In this document: piece by piece, positions 28,024-39,253 of the stretch | Numbering within the stretch: the first letter of the stretch is position 1 | Layout: each line of letters starts with the position of its first letter | From: Serpula lacrymans var. lacrymans S7.9 | Taxonomy: Eukaryota > Basidiomycota > Agaricomycetes > Boletales > Serpulaceae | Assembly (NCBI RefSeq): GCF_000218685.1 | Contig: NW_006763290.1 | Coordinates: 5,544,908 to 5,608,907, forward strand | Direction of reading: 5' to 3' | DNA length: 64,000 bases | The notes under the pieces: model-generated | Seen by the model: only the letters and a program-made list of their open reading frames with translations | Databases searched by the model: none | Told to the model about the DNA's origin: nothing | Program-made: the position numbers and the translations under genes

Positions 28024-28656
28024 ATGGTGAGTGGCTTTCATATCCTAGAATTATATGAGCTGGATGACGATCAACAACGACTAGTCTGGATCATGGGAGG
28101 TTCGAATGTCCAACTCGAAAGGGATCCCTTACTTTTTCAACAGGGAGACGAAACAATCTAGCTGGGAACCGCCTGCGGAAGTGCCCAAGGAGCAGATCAG
28201 CTCTCTTCCTGGTGCTAAGGAATACCTTGTTTCTGGAGGTGGTGGCAACCCGCCTGCTAGCGGTCAGGTGCGCGCGAGTCACTTGCTAGTTAAGCACAAA
28301 GGCAGCCGGCGACCAGCAAGCTGGAAAGAGGTAAGTCTTGTTCCATCTACAGACTGAAACGTAAACAGATGTTTGCTCTCGTTATCTAGTCCAACATCAC
28401 GCGCTCTCAGGATGAAGCAATCGCCATCCTCCGAGGGTATCAAGCGGAAATTGGTGGCTCCGCAGAGAAGTTCGCAGAGCTCGCCTCTAAGCACTCTGAC
28501 TGTTCGTCACACACGAATGGCGGCGATCTTGGCTGGTTCGGACATGGCCAGATGCAGAAACCGTTCGAGGACGGAACTTATGCTCTTGAGGTTGGTCAGA
28601 TCAGCGACGTGATCAGTTCCGATAGTGGGGTCCATCTGATTTTGAGAACGGGCTGA
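28024..28656 (+). CDS. ESS1: Pin1-type peptidyl-prolyl isomerase Ess1 (WW + parvulin)
   Basis: Isomerises phospho-Ser/Thr-Pro bonds, notably in the RNA polymerase II C-terminal domain. Exon 1 is only the ATG (28024-28026); introns at 28027-28084 and 28331-28389 give 171 residues in frame. The WW domain spans residues 3-37 (SWEVRMSNSKGIPYFFNRET... SSWEPP), followed by a short glycine linker. The parvulin domain begins VRASHLLVKHKGSRRP; the Lys and two Arg of that loop bind phosphate. It continues FAELASKHSDCSS and GGDLGWFGHGQMQKPFED, with the catalytic Cys in SDCSS, and ends SDSGVHLILRTG. Full length and intact. Confidence 0.96.
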
Positions 28657-29829
28657 GAAAGCGAAGAATGGAGAGTGTGGTACGATTGCAGTTTGTACGT
28701 ATACCATTATGATGCCTGTATAACAAAGACGACATGGTTTGCATTTCTTGTACGTATTCTGTTTTCCATGGCCGAATTTTACAAAGGTACTGTGGAACCG
28801 AGCAGAACTGCGATCGTGGGGATAATTGATGATCGCTCCTAGTACACGTGCCGCCGGTAGAAGAAAATGTTACCGGTGGGTGTGAGATGGATGGAAGTAT
28901 CTAAAGCCATCCAGGTGCTAGATTCAGACATAATATTAACATGGTTTGAACTCTGGACTCTATCGCTTCTCAGGCATGTAAACTGAAGGGCCTGAGGCAT
29001 TTTGTGTTTGCTGTCAGCTGTCAAGACGTGGAAACGCTCTGACGGCATTCACCCAATACCGCATCATGTAGGTAAGCCGGCAATCTATTACTACAATCCA
29101 CTCTGATTATTGTCGTCCTGGGATACATGGGCACCACTTCGTCAAATGTATGTATTCAACTACAAGTCTATCCGCTCGTTTTATCGCACACTTCACCTGA
29201 GGAAAGCCCATTCCAGGTTGAACGGAGCTGAAAACTAGATTATTCGTCGAGTTACATCTTTTTTGCCAAGTCACACATAAGTCACACCAAAGTCACCCTC
29301 TCTGCCCAAATATCACACTTTGGCTCGGGGTCACATAGTGTAACGATGTGACGTGGACTTGTCACATCGCTGATCCTGGACGAGTCGGCGACAGTGCGTT
29401 CAAGTCCGTGCGCCGTCGCGGCATGCATTTTCCTACACCTAAAGGATAGAATACTAACAAAAGGTATTTACAGAAAAGTCCAGTTATCTTTGTTCTCAGC
29501 GCTCGGATTTGTTTTTAGAAGCCTTTATCACTCTCATGCCGTGGATCTTATTTTCCATTCACCGTGGACTTAGACTTGGTGGTGCTTATCAATGTCAAAT
29601 TCCTTGAAGCGGACTGGTTCCGGGTAATTTGATCATCACAAGCAACTTGTATCTCTTGGTATCGGCTCGTTGTGGGTACTCGTTCACTTGAGTAAGTTTA
29701 TCAAATCATAATGGTTATCTGATAAGTGCCTCAATAACTTGCTCGCTAGCTGCACGCCGAGTCATTGGCCTGAGATTTTTCTGAAACGACACGGCCATCT
29801 CACCTTACTTTTTCTTCCTACCATCAAAC
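28657..29829. other. Long intergenic region upstream of the MOSC gene
   Basis: 1.17 kb without a convincing coding frame. Its right half carries the GTCACA/TGTGAC array at 29270-29369, listed separately. No tRNA boxes or snoRNA C/D boxes in correct spacing were seen by eye. Confidence 0.6.
29270..29369. promoter_or_regulatory. Clustered GTCACA motifs with a perfect 9-bp inverted repeat
   Basis: GTCACA occurs at 29270, 29281, 29330 and 29361, GTCACC at 29292, ATCACA at 29312 and TGTGAC at 29347. The arms 29344-29352 (CGATGTGAC) and 29361-29369 (GTCACATCG) are exact reverse complements around an 8-nt spacer. The array lies about 460-560 bp upstream of the MOSC-gene ATG. This looks like a multi-site binding array for a dimeric regulator; the factor is unknown. 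Confidence 0.55.
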
Positions 29830-31598
29830 ATGACTTTTCAGCCTCTCGTAGAGCTTAGACTAGTTTCTATCCCTTCTGCTTCAATCACTGTCCTTCTCTT
29901 TGCTGCACCCCTTCTATACGCTTACTTGTCGTGGAAACCAACCAGTGCGTCTTATCCCCGCTCAAACAAGTCTCAAGTCTCTAGCACTATGCTGTCTTCA
30001 GCCAACTAGTAGCTTCAGCACTCTCCTGGCTATGTTCAAAATAACGTTATCTGATATTTCTCTCTTCTTTACCTTGAATAGAATCTGTTGAAACCTCGCG
30101 GGCGCCCACGCCCACGAAAGTTCTCTCTTTGCCGTCTTTCGACGCCTCCAACATTCGCGTTTCAAAATTGCTAGTGCACCCCATAAAGGTAGGGAAGCCG
30201 CGCTCAAACATCTATGTCTCTTCGTTGACGTTCCCTACGAGAACAGAGTTGCCGCGGTACTTCCGTCCAGCAAGCGAACTATACCCCGCAAGGCATTGAG
30301 GTGAATATCTCCAACCTATGCTCTCAAATTTTTTCTTTATTGTATAATTGCTCACAAAACCCGCCCACTTGCTCCATCAGAATGACAGGAAGTGGTGCAT
30401 CATTAAAGCTGAGACGCACTTTGTGTTGACGGCCCGGGCATGCTCCAAGGTGCGTCTTCCCATCACTCCATTCTGCAACGCAGTGCGTGCACAAGAAGAC
30501 TAAGCCAGGGTCATTCTTCATTCTAGATGGTCTTGATCCACCCTGAGATAGTAGAAGACTCTTCATCCCCTGATTGTGGCTTCCTAAAAGTTTCTTTTCC
30601 CGAAGATTCAGAGAGCGAGAGTTTCTCTGTTCCGCTCAAACCTAGCGAGGAGACTCTTCAAAGCTGGAAAACGTACGTCCCGATCATTTATCTTGTCCAT
30701 TATAAGTGATTGACTAAAATTATATCAAAGTGTCAGCAATGTTGAACTATGGGGCCGTAATGACATTGATGGCTATATCTGTGAATCTTTATCTGGTCGG
30801 TCTCCGTCCGATATACTTTCGGCATACGTTGGCTACCCGGTACTTTTGGTTATGAAGGGACCTCGGCCACGTCTCTGTGCACCCACGTTGAGGTATCCAA
30901 AACTTGGGGCCCCCACTGCCTACCAAGATGGCTTTCCCTTATTAGTCGTGTCGGAAGAAAGTATTATGGCACTGCAGACGCGAGTCAGGGATATGGTAGG
31001 TGTGCAGGGGGTGGATGAAAAATGGTCACAAGAAAAAATTGACGTAGAAAGGTACATGCCGATTCAATCTTACCTCGATGCCCAAAGTGTTTCCTGTTTT
31101 CGTCACATCATTTCTGCCTTGAACCAGTTAGCTGAGCGCATATAATACCCAACCAGGTTCCGACCCAACATAGTGCTTAAAGGGGCCGGCATCCCCTTCG
31201 CCGAAGACAGCATCGCCGAATTCACCATTGATTCCCACCGCGAAGTGACTGACAGCACGGCGCCTATCATCCGTTTGGTGTGCAAGTGTACGCGTTGCCT
31301 GGTGCGAATCTCCGACCCAAGTCCCAATGTCACTGTTTTATCTAACTCTTTTTTTTCTTTTCCCTTTTTACATTTTCCACGCCCGAACATCATATTTGTC
31401 CCGCAGTTACCCAATGTGGATATAAGGACAGGTCTCCGCGACAAGGCGGTCCCATACAAGGTGCTGATGAAGTTCCGCAAGGGATTGGATCCAGCTCAAG
31501 CCTCCAAGGCCTGCATGGGCTGCAATGGTGCACCAAGCGGGAGTGGGACGGTCAAGGTTGGAGACTGGATTCATGTTCACAGTCGGGATGATGTATGA
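29830..31598 (+). CDS. MOSC-domain protein with N-terminal membrane anchor (mARC-like)
   Basis: MOSC proteins carry the molybdenum-cofactor sulfurase C-terminal fold; mARC enzymes reduce N-hydroxylated compounds with cytochrome b5 and its reductase. About 380 residues in eight exons. A hydrophobic anchor lies at residues ~18-35 (ASITVLLFAAPLLYAYLSW). The MOSC N-terminal beta-barrel domain follows: IRVSKLLVHPIKSCRG, YTPQGIENDRKWCII. The MOSC core is VERFRPNIVLKGAG, CTRCLLPNVDIRTG, and a C-terminal segment with two cysteines (KACMGCNGAP) and VGDWIHV. Whether it binds Moco or acts as a reductase is inference. MCR1, a possible electron partner class, lies 15 kb away, but this alone does not link them. 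Confidence 0.82.
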
Positions 31599-32790
31599 GT
31601 AACGACTTGAATACCTTTCAACATGCTTCAACACGTGCACGGAGACATCGTCAATTTTTACGTGGGCATGATTTGACAATAGCAGAGGCGAATTGTATAT
31701 ATAGCCCAAAATCACAGAACTGTGGAATAGCGTAGGGTGAAATCGGGATGCGTCCTGGGATTACAGATAAACCTGTCTGCATCACGCTCAGAGTGCCAAG
31801 GTGGATCCGAGTTAGATATACTTGTAAGTCACTCGAGCCGTTTGTTCCGTACAATCCGTATAGAACGGCCAGTTATAGGATTTGTGAGCCAGGAATGAGT
31901 GCCTTAACAATCCACACCACAAAAGACGTAGTGCGTACTGCCACCGGCGACGCAATGTCAAAAACAAGTCAATTGACAGGGGCGATTTACTCAACATGTA
32001 CCCTAATTACTGCACCCAGGACCACGGTCAGTGCAAGTAAATATTTCATTACTCGAGTAGCCACGGTTACACATGTCCAACTACATCAGCAATATGTGTC
32101 TGATGGGCCAAATGACGAGAAGTGCGTGAGAAGGGACTTGGATTCGAGGGATAGTGATCCCAGAATGGCATCAAGTTAAAATGAACAAGGTTGAGACGCA
32201 GGAATCTCGTAGAAATAGATATATATCTTTGAACACTTGATATGGTCTGGAAGACGGGCCATCTTTGATACGAATGACGCCAAGGCGCAGGTGGCACTGG
32301 GGTACTTAACTTGTTACCTGGGTGGTGGCGGGCTAGGAACGCAGCTCCAAGGACATCCGTGCCGGTGAGGCACCCGCATCATTAAGTTTGACGAAGTTCG
32401 AGGAACCAGATCTTATGAAGGATAATGCGGGCAAGTTTCTGCTGGGAAGCTACAGAAAGGAAGTATCAGTGGCAGATCTATGGATGCTTGGTGGAATATT
32501 CCCGACGGTTTCGGGGATGGTGTATGCGGAAAGGAGGATATATGCGTGCCGTGGGTGGGGGTGACATGAGTCCTGGCAAGGGAGTGCCTTAGCCACGTGG
32601 AATTGCCATATAAGGAACTACGTAGGAGATGATGCCTTCCCGGCCCAAACGCGGGCCCGTCTGAGTGGGACGGAATCCAGTTTGGCACATTTTATTGCGT
32701 GGTTGCTCTTGCTCATCATAATCTTTCTTCCTCCTTCGTCGCCATCCACGACGACGAGCATCATTTCGTGTCGTCTCCGAGCTTTGAAGC
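31599..32790. other. Intergenic, 1.2 kb, no supported gene
   Basis: Scattered short open frames on both strands show no domain, no splice logic and no codon pattern like the neighbours. A TATA-like element (CATATAAGG) sits near 32608, about 180 bp upstream of the next gene. Nothing else is recognised. Confidence 0.6.
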
Positions 32791-35700
32791 ATGGCATTAG
32801 GCAAATGGATCTTTTCACAGACCACAGCGCCCCCAACCGAAGCACTGGAACCACGACCGATCCCGATTCCGTGCGCAGATGGAAAGCAATTTGGTCTTGA
32901 GAACGTGTGTTGCTTTCTATGCTATCATATCATCCTACCACTGACCTCACAACGTTGTCGACATCAGTTTGGCAACACCTGGTATGTCGCCCGCCTCATT
33001 CCCACACAGTCACCCGTTGCTCTGACACGTTTCCTGTGAAGCTATGCCAACTCTGTCCTACAGGCCCTGTATTTTTGTAGTCCTTTCAGAGAACTTGTAA
33101 TTCAACATCCAGATCTTAATACCTTACAGTCACTCAAGCCACCAACCCCTACCGCTACACATACATCACCATCACCGTCGTCCCCACCACATCGTCGCAG
33201 AGTCGAGAGACGAAATACCACTGATTCACATCCAAATGGCATCTCATCAGGCCCAACAATCCCAACTTCTCCTCGCACCCTCTTCTCCGCACTTCGCTCG
33301 TTATACATCCACATATCCGACAATCCTGTCGACAAGGGCACCGTTGCACCTCGCGCATTTATAGACAAGTTGAAGGAACTCAACGAGCTCTTTAGAAGTA
33401 CCATGCATCAGGATGCCCATGAATTCTCAAATTATCTTCTAAATAGAATCGTAGAGGAAATGGAGGATGAAAGAAAACACTACCAAACTGCAGTTCCCTC
33501 TGGTGATGATCGTGAGTTCTGCTCTCATCCAACTCGAGTCAACTCATTTGTCACGCTGATTTTAGTGCCTAATTCGGTACGGGCGATGTCTATGACAGCC
33601 GCGAACAGTTCAAGCTCGGGTGGTCCATCTCAAGGCGCCACTTTCATTCACAAAATATTCGAAGGAATTCTTACCAGTGAAACTCGATGTCTAACGTGTG
33701 AAAATGTATGTGCTCTTATCTGTCCAGTAGGCGTAACCTTCAGTTCACCGTGCATTACTATCAGGTATCTGCACGTGACGAATCATTCCTCGACTTGTCC
33801 ATTGATATCGAACAGAACTCAAGTGTGACCGCCTGCCTTAGACAGTTCAGTGCGAGTGAAATGCTTTGTCAGAAGAACAAGTTTTTTTGTGACTCTTGTT
33901 GTGACCTACAGGAGGCGGAAAAGAGGTATGCCACATATAGCAGACATTTCCAAGAATACATAAATGACCATGCTTCGAATTTAGGATGAAAATTAAGCGT
34001 CTGCCTAATGTTCTGGCTCTCCACCTGAAGCGATTCAAATATCAAGAAGATGTACAAAAGTATATCAAGCTTGCTTATCGTGTCGCATTCCCTTTCGAGC
34101 TGCGTTTGTTCAACACTGTAGACGACGCTCAGAATCCTGATAGGTTATATGAACTCTTTGCCATCGTGGTTCATATAGGAACGTATGTCTATTCTCCTTT
34201 GCTACTCATACTCACCTCTTTTCTAATTCTCACCCGTTGGGTTTAGTGGGCCCCACCACGGACATTACGTTAGTATCATCCGGACGATGGGATTCTGGCT
34301 GATATTCGACGACGATACTGTGGATACCATCAAGGAGAGCGATATTCCAAAGTACTTTGGCGACTCAAATTCGGGTTCTGCATATGTCCTGTACTATCAG
34401 GCTGTCGACCTCGACCTCGCTGCGCTTGGACTGCGTCCTACTTCCTCAGAACCACATCTCGAACAGATACGGCAACAACAAGTCCCCAGGCCACACCGAC
34501 CTACCGACTCTCCCAACACCTTATCACATCCCATACCCGCTCATCCTCCCGGTCTTACGCCGGAAGAAGGCGAATCATCAGAGACGAGTGACTATCATCC
34601 TCCACATGCTTCACCCATCCCCATCGCACGGGCATCTCCAGACCCGGGCATTGGCAAATCACCGCGCAAAGCCAATTCTCAGATTAGACTTAACCTTAGT
34701 TCGTCTCCAAGTTCCGCAGCTACGGGCGTCACCGGTGGCCCCAATTCAGCATCTCCTATATCGTCTTCATCAATGAAGAATGGTCTGTTCCACCCGTTAC
34801 GCAATGCACCATCTATGAAGATATCTGCTGAGAAACGTGAAACTTCTACTAAATCCAGCTCGTCGCCCATACCCTCTGTGGAAGGTCCCACAAAGACGGG
34901 ACCGGTACCTCCTTTGCCCCCCGGTCTTCCTAATGGGAAGGATAAAGAAGGTACAGATAAGAAGGGTACGTGGTTTAGGCGGAAGAGTATCAAGAACCTG
35001 AACAAAGCACGGCCGACATCAGAAGCTATCCCGGATACCCCTACGTTGCACTCGGATGGTCCATTTAGTTCAGTTACGTCTCCTTCATGGCTACGCGGCT
35101 CCACAGTCTCAATAAAGCCCTCAAACACCCGTCGTCCATCCGAACTTCCTGAGTTTAGTAGGGACTCTACATCTTCTTCCGTCGTCTATGTTAGGTCGAA
35201 ATCATCAGGAGGTCCAAGCTCAAAATCACGAGAACACTCCCGCGAACTCAGGAACGGGAAAGAGCCATCCCCGCCAGATTCGGTTACATCATCGTTTGCG
35301 TCGAGCTCCGGAGGTACAGTTCCATCACAAGCTCTCGATTTTCCAGTACAATCCAGTGCATTGAGCACAATACCTGCCTCTCCATCCACATCTAATTTCC
35401 ATGAACCGCCGCCGTCAGCGTTTTCACGTGGGTTCATGGATCCTCCTAGAGGGCCACGCGTGCAAGGACCGCGAGTACCAAGAAAGGAGACGAGAGAATT
35501 CGAGCGTTCTCCTTCACCGCCGAAAGTGCCTGTGCGCCCATCTACAGCTGGTGCGGCGACTACAAGAGAATCATTATCACGCATGGCGATTGACCGTTCT
35601 CTTCCGCCATTACCTGGAATAAATGGGCAGATGACGAGTATGCAGGGCAGCGGAGATTCGACGTATCCTCGCAAAAGTAATCCCATTAGAACTAGAGGCA

Positions 35701-35987
35701 AAGTTGATGGCCATGGTAATGATGAACCAACTCTGCAGAGGCCCAAGTCGGCGCACGCTTCTGTAGGGCTGGCAGTTGACCCAACGGCGGATATAGGCGG
35801 TACCCCCTCGCCGTCTGTTAGTACAACTAGCTCAAACACCAAGCGTGGTAGCAGGAAGCTGAGTCTGACTGCGCCGATACTCGGATTTGGGAGGAAGAAG
35901 GAGAAAGATAAAGAACGAGAAAAGAAGGCAAAGCCTGTGGCGCCTCCGAGCGCCTTCCTTTCGCCCTACTTGTCGCCAAAATACTGA
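32791..35987 (+). CDS. creB: Ubiquitin carboxyl-terminal hydrolase, CreB/Ubp9/USP12-46 type
   Basis: Deubiquitinase of the class that in Aspergillus (CreB) works with the WD40 protein CreC in carbon catabolite control. Six introns, about 920 residues. The Cys box is [25 protein letters not shown] plus the first two bases of the Cys codon sit on a 14-nt microexon (32968-32981). [31 protein letters not shown], a zinc finger with [24 protein letters not shown] and the His box [10 protein letters not shown] follow. A Pro/Ser insertion after the Cys box (33120-33300) and a very long Ser/Pro-rich basic tail from about residue 500, ending [21 protein letters not shown], lie outside the catalytic core. 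Confidence 0.92.
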
Positions 35988-36553
35988 CGATAACTGTCGT
36001 TTACATTATGTGCTCTGTGAGTGGACTCTTAGGCTGTCGTTTTTAAACATTTTTATTCCCTCCTTTTCATAAATTGTTGCATACCATCTTGTTCGCGCTG
36101 GCTGGCTTTTTTTCCCGCTGCAAGTTAGTACCCTGCATTCTATGATAGACATACCTCGCATAGTAAGACTGTAATCTATTAGTGCCATATCGTGCTTCTT
36201 TGTATTCCGAGAGAAGAGTTCACCAAGAAAACCATAATAAATTTTGTACTTCATTTCATGTAGTAATAACGTACAATCCAGCGATTTGAGTATACAAGAA
36301 AGTAAACCAGAAATTTGCAAGAAATAATTGTAAATATAAGATATCCAATAGCGTCCTATAAACTTATGCTTATTCTTCCCTTGGTTTATTTGTTAAACAG
36401 GGTAAATCTGAGAGAATTACTACATGTCCTTCGAAACAAACTCTGATGATGGCTGTCTTGTGGAGTCGACCAGTATGGTAAATATTCTAAATCAGCCTAG
36501 CGCTGTTCGATCCTGATGAACAAGTTATACTCACGTTTGAGTAGGTATATTTC
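35988..36553. other. Convergent 3' gap
   Basis: AT-rich, 566 bp, between the CreB-like gene and the beta-propeller remnant. No gene or RNA recognised. Confidence 0.5.
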
Positions 36554-36910
36554 TCAAAGTTCAAGCATGCGTTCGTCTTCCAAGGGAAGAGGTAACCTCT
36601 GACCTGTTTTGTCTATAATACCAAAATTTAAGTCAACAAGTATATTTCATATTACAGACCTTATCTTACCTTCTTTCGGAGCTTTGGCAACATCCAGGAT
36701 ATATAGCCGGGTGTCATGTGAAGTAGCAAAAAATATTCGTCCAATTCCTTCGTCCCAAGCAATTGCCATGACGCCCTGCTTCATAGTGCTCCGCAGTTGC
36801 TGAGGCGTTATGAGCTTAGCTATGGGTGTATTCCTGGCAACATCTATATTCCGTTTGATAGCTCGAATAGGGCAAGACAGGGAAATTGCAGGATCCTTGA
36901 AAGTGCGCAA
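36554..36910 (-). pseudogene. C-terminal tail of a beta-propeller (WD40-like) protein, probable fragment
   Basis: One open segment (36910-36670) is spliced by a GT-AG intron (36613-36669) to a last exon ending in TGA at 36554-36556. The peptide has a single blade-like unit (GVMAIAWDEGIGRIFFAT, then DTRLYILDVAKAP) and the ending PLPLEDERMLEL. A propeller needs several blades and none are found upstream; the frame instead abuts a Crinkler-like gene two bases away. It may be a relic left by rearrangement, or the 3' exons of a chimeric gene. The functional family is not known. Confidence 0.5.
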
Positions 36911-36911
36911 G

Positions 36912-37990
36912 CTAGAAAGGACACATCAACGGAGATACGAACGTGGATGCGTGCTGCCGCACCTGGGGGTCCGACACAACCTTGCTGTAGTCGGCAAGAC
37001 TTTGAACAAAAGGATCTCCGCCAATACCAGGGGCATTTTTCAGCTCCAGGATTGCGACAGGGAACTCACCTTGCCACCAACTCGCATCAGGCTGGATGTT
37101 CCCCACCCGGTCAAGCCTTTCCTCCCACTGACCAGGCTCCCCGATTAAGTGGTCGACGTGCTGCCGAATGGCATTCCGGCGACTGTCCTCATTGTGATAA
37201 GACATGATTGTATTGCTGAGGAAGCTAGACGCGTGGCTGACATCATGTTCGGTCACCTCGAGGTCGCCAAGCTCGGCGAGGGCCCGTTGTAGGTGCGCAA
37301 GTGGCGGGCTGAACATGGCGGCTGGGACTTGATCGAGGCACACAGGATGGCCATCGGCATTGAGGAACTTTGCCAATGCATCAGCGCTCCTTACAACTGC
37401 AGATGGGGAGGGGCTGGATGATAGTTTGGCGAACTGCTTGCGGAGCTCTGCAAAGATAATGAGGATTGAACAAGTGACAAGTGGGTGGACTCGTACTTTT
37501 CTTAATCTGTATCCGAGACCGTGCTTGAGGATCGTCAACAAAGTCAAGTAGCTCCTTGACTGAAACGGGGTGAGGGGGCTAGGGAGGGGTATGGAAACAC
37601 ATGAAAAAATGCACTCTCGGCATTGGCAACAATGATATGAAGAGTATCATTTGGCAGGGCTTCGGTGAACACGTCTCCAATATCATGTAGAACACTGAGC
37701 TCGGCTGCCTCTGGCTGGATGCGAAGCCACTGAATGACACGGTCTGTCAGATCCACCTCGGGCATTATCTTGACATCCGCCTATCCAGGGTCAGTCATTT
37801 GGCATCGTAGACTAGGTGGCAGACACACCTTGTGCAGCACGAGGTCCCTCAGTGGGACATCGTAGTCAACCTCCTTGAGCCGCTTGTGGAACTCCCGCAA
37901 CAGCGATTCGACGATGTCATTGCCCTCGACGGTTATTTGCGTGATAAACGGCGGCTCCCCTGGAAAGTAGCACTTGAGCTTGAGCTTCAT
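36912..37990 (-). pseudogene. Crinkler-like protein with nuclease-type domain, truncated
   Basis: The start MKLKLKCYFPGEPP begins a ubiquitin-like Crinkler header of about 100 residues (VEGNDIVESLLREFHKRLKE, then PEVDLTDRVIQWLRIQ, PNDTLHIIVANAE). Three introns follow, then a domain with IQPDASWWQGEFPVAILELK, whose Asp and Glu-x-Lys match the PD-(D/E)XK nuclease core. Related fungal proteins continue into a kinase-like domain. Here the frame stops 20 residues after VSDPQVRQH, and a short CNFPV segment expected in the family appears just downstream in another frame. This points to a broken or rearranged copy. Crinkler proteins are described as host-targeted effectors or conflict toxins elsewhere; the role in this fungus is unknown. 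Confidence 0.6.
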
Positions 37991-38158
37991 GATGGGCGTG
38001 GTTCACCGAGTCTCCTATAAATCCCTCGTACTGGAAGGCACGTGATCTCGGTACTTATTGCAGAGTCTCTGACAGAGAAAATGCCGTTTGCGTTCCACCC
38101 TCGTTCAGAGTTGGGGATAGTCGTTCAAGGCCTATAAGATCAAGGTGCGCTATCTACG

Positions 38159-39070
38159 ATGCTGCTGTCACTCGATAAACTTACGAATATTGGAACAGCA
38201 GTACAAATGAATATCATTGCCCTCTTTTTAAATCCAGTCTACAACCGTTTTCGGAGACTGTTCTTACCGTATCTCCTCCGTAGATCAGCCCGAATATACC
38301 CAAAAATGAGGTCGGACGTGTACCGACTCACAAGTAGCACCGTCGTAAAAAAAGGAAAAGCGGATCGGCTTCGCCTCGAGGCGGAGGCATCTCGCTTTGT
38401 CGCGTTGCACACCTCCATACCGGTCCCAGCCATCTACGACTTCTGGGAAGAGGGTGACGGAAATGCTTATCTCGTCATGGAGTACAAGGAGGGCGAGATT
38501 CTACAACGTAAATGGCGACAGCTGTCCCCTGATCAGAAAATGACTGTCATGCGCACGTTGCGACGGTTTGTTGAAGAGCTGCGTGTCATCCCTCAGCCTG
38601 CGCCACGTGGATGGATTGGGTCCGTCTCCAAAGGCGCGTTATACGACTACCGTATCTCGAGTCAATCCGCGCATGGGCCATTCCAAAATGAGGATGCATA
38701 TAACGACTGGCGTATTTCGACGTTTTCTTGGTTTGGAACCGAACACTCACCTACTGGCGTGCGTTTACAGCAATTACGCGAGGAGATGCCAAATGACCAC
38801 AGGATTACCTTCACCCATGCGGATATTACGCGACGCAACATTCTTGTTTCTGTCACTGGGGAGGGTGCCGATGACGTGACTATCACTGCCCTTTTGGACT
38901 GGGAGCAAGCAGGTTGGCGTCCCGAATTTTGGGAAGCTGCAAAGTTTATGTTTGGCGTGGACCCGACGAATGATTGGATTGTTCTAGGAAGACAGGAGGT
39001 GGTACCTGGTTACGACTTGGAATTGGCACGAGAAGACGAGCTTCTGTTCATATCCGGACCTCCACAATGA
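38159..39070 (+). CDS. Aminoglycoside phosphotransferase (APH)-fold kinase
   Basis: A single-exon gene of 303 residues with the PF01636-like small-molecule kinase fold. The N-terminal ~30 residues are partly hydrophobic. Seen in order: VVKKGKADRLRLEAEASRF (ATP Lys and alpha-C Glu), IPVPAIYDFWEEGDGNAYLV, VMEYKEGEIL hinge, the catalytic loop THADITRRNILV (His-x-Asp-x4-Asn), and LLDWEQAGWRPEFWE, in which DWE replaces DFG. Agaricomycetes carry large families of these with unknown substrates; drug resistance should not be assumed. It has no introns, unlike its neighbours, which fits a recently duplicated family. Confidence 0.85.
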   Translation: MLLSLDKLTNIGTAVQMNIIALFLNPVYNRFRRLFLPYLLRRSARIYPKMRSDVYRLTSSTVVKKGKADRLRLEAEASRFVALHTSIPVPAIYDFWEEGDGNAYLVMEYKEGEILQRKWRQLSPDQKMTVMRTLRRFVEELRVIPQPAPRGWIGSVSKGALYDYRISSQSAHGPFQNEDAYNDWRISTFSWFGTEHSPTGVRLQQLREEMPNDHRITFTHADITRRNILVSVTGEGADDVTITALLDWEQAGWRPEFWEAAKFMFGVDPTNDWIVLGRQEVVPGYDLELAREDELLFISGPPQ

Positions 39071-39253
39071 AGCAGATTGGAACGGTATCTTCATAAAACT
39101 TCCTTGCACATAAAATTCTTACCTTGCTTTAGATTTAATGTAAATCTTCGATCTGATCATGATATACCCGTCATATATCCCAATATACAACCCACAACAA
39201 TTGTAATAAAATCCATTTTTTGCAAAATTCGTCCATGTTTTTCCTATCTGCCA

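Noticed and set aside
28825..28990. Possible C/D snoRNA (TTGATGATC followed by CTGA)
   Set aside because: The C-box purine is wrong, the C-to-D distance is too long, and no terminal stem is visible.
31748..32179. 143-codon open frame on the + strand
   Set aside because: No domain, no homologous feel, no splice partners and a composition unlike neighbouring genes; it lies in a long intergenic stretch.
34357..34776. 139-codon alternate + frame within the CreB-like gene
   Set aside because: Out-of-frame shadow of the confirmed coding exon.
35186..35842. 218-codon minus-strand frame
   Set aside because: Exact antisense of the low-complexity tail of the CreB-like gene; such shadows arise from Ser/Pro codon bias.
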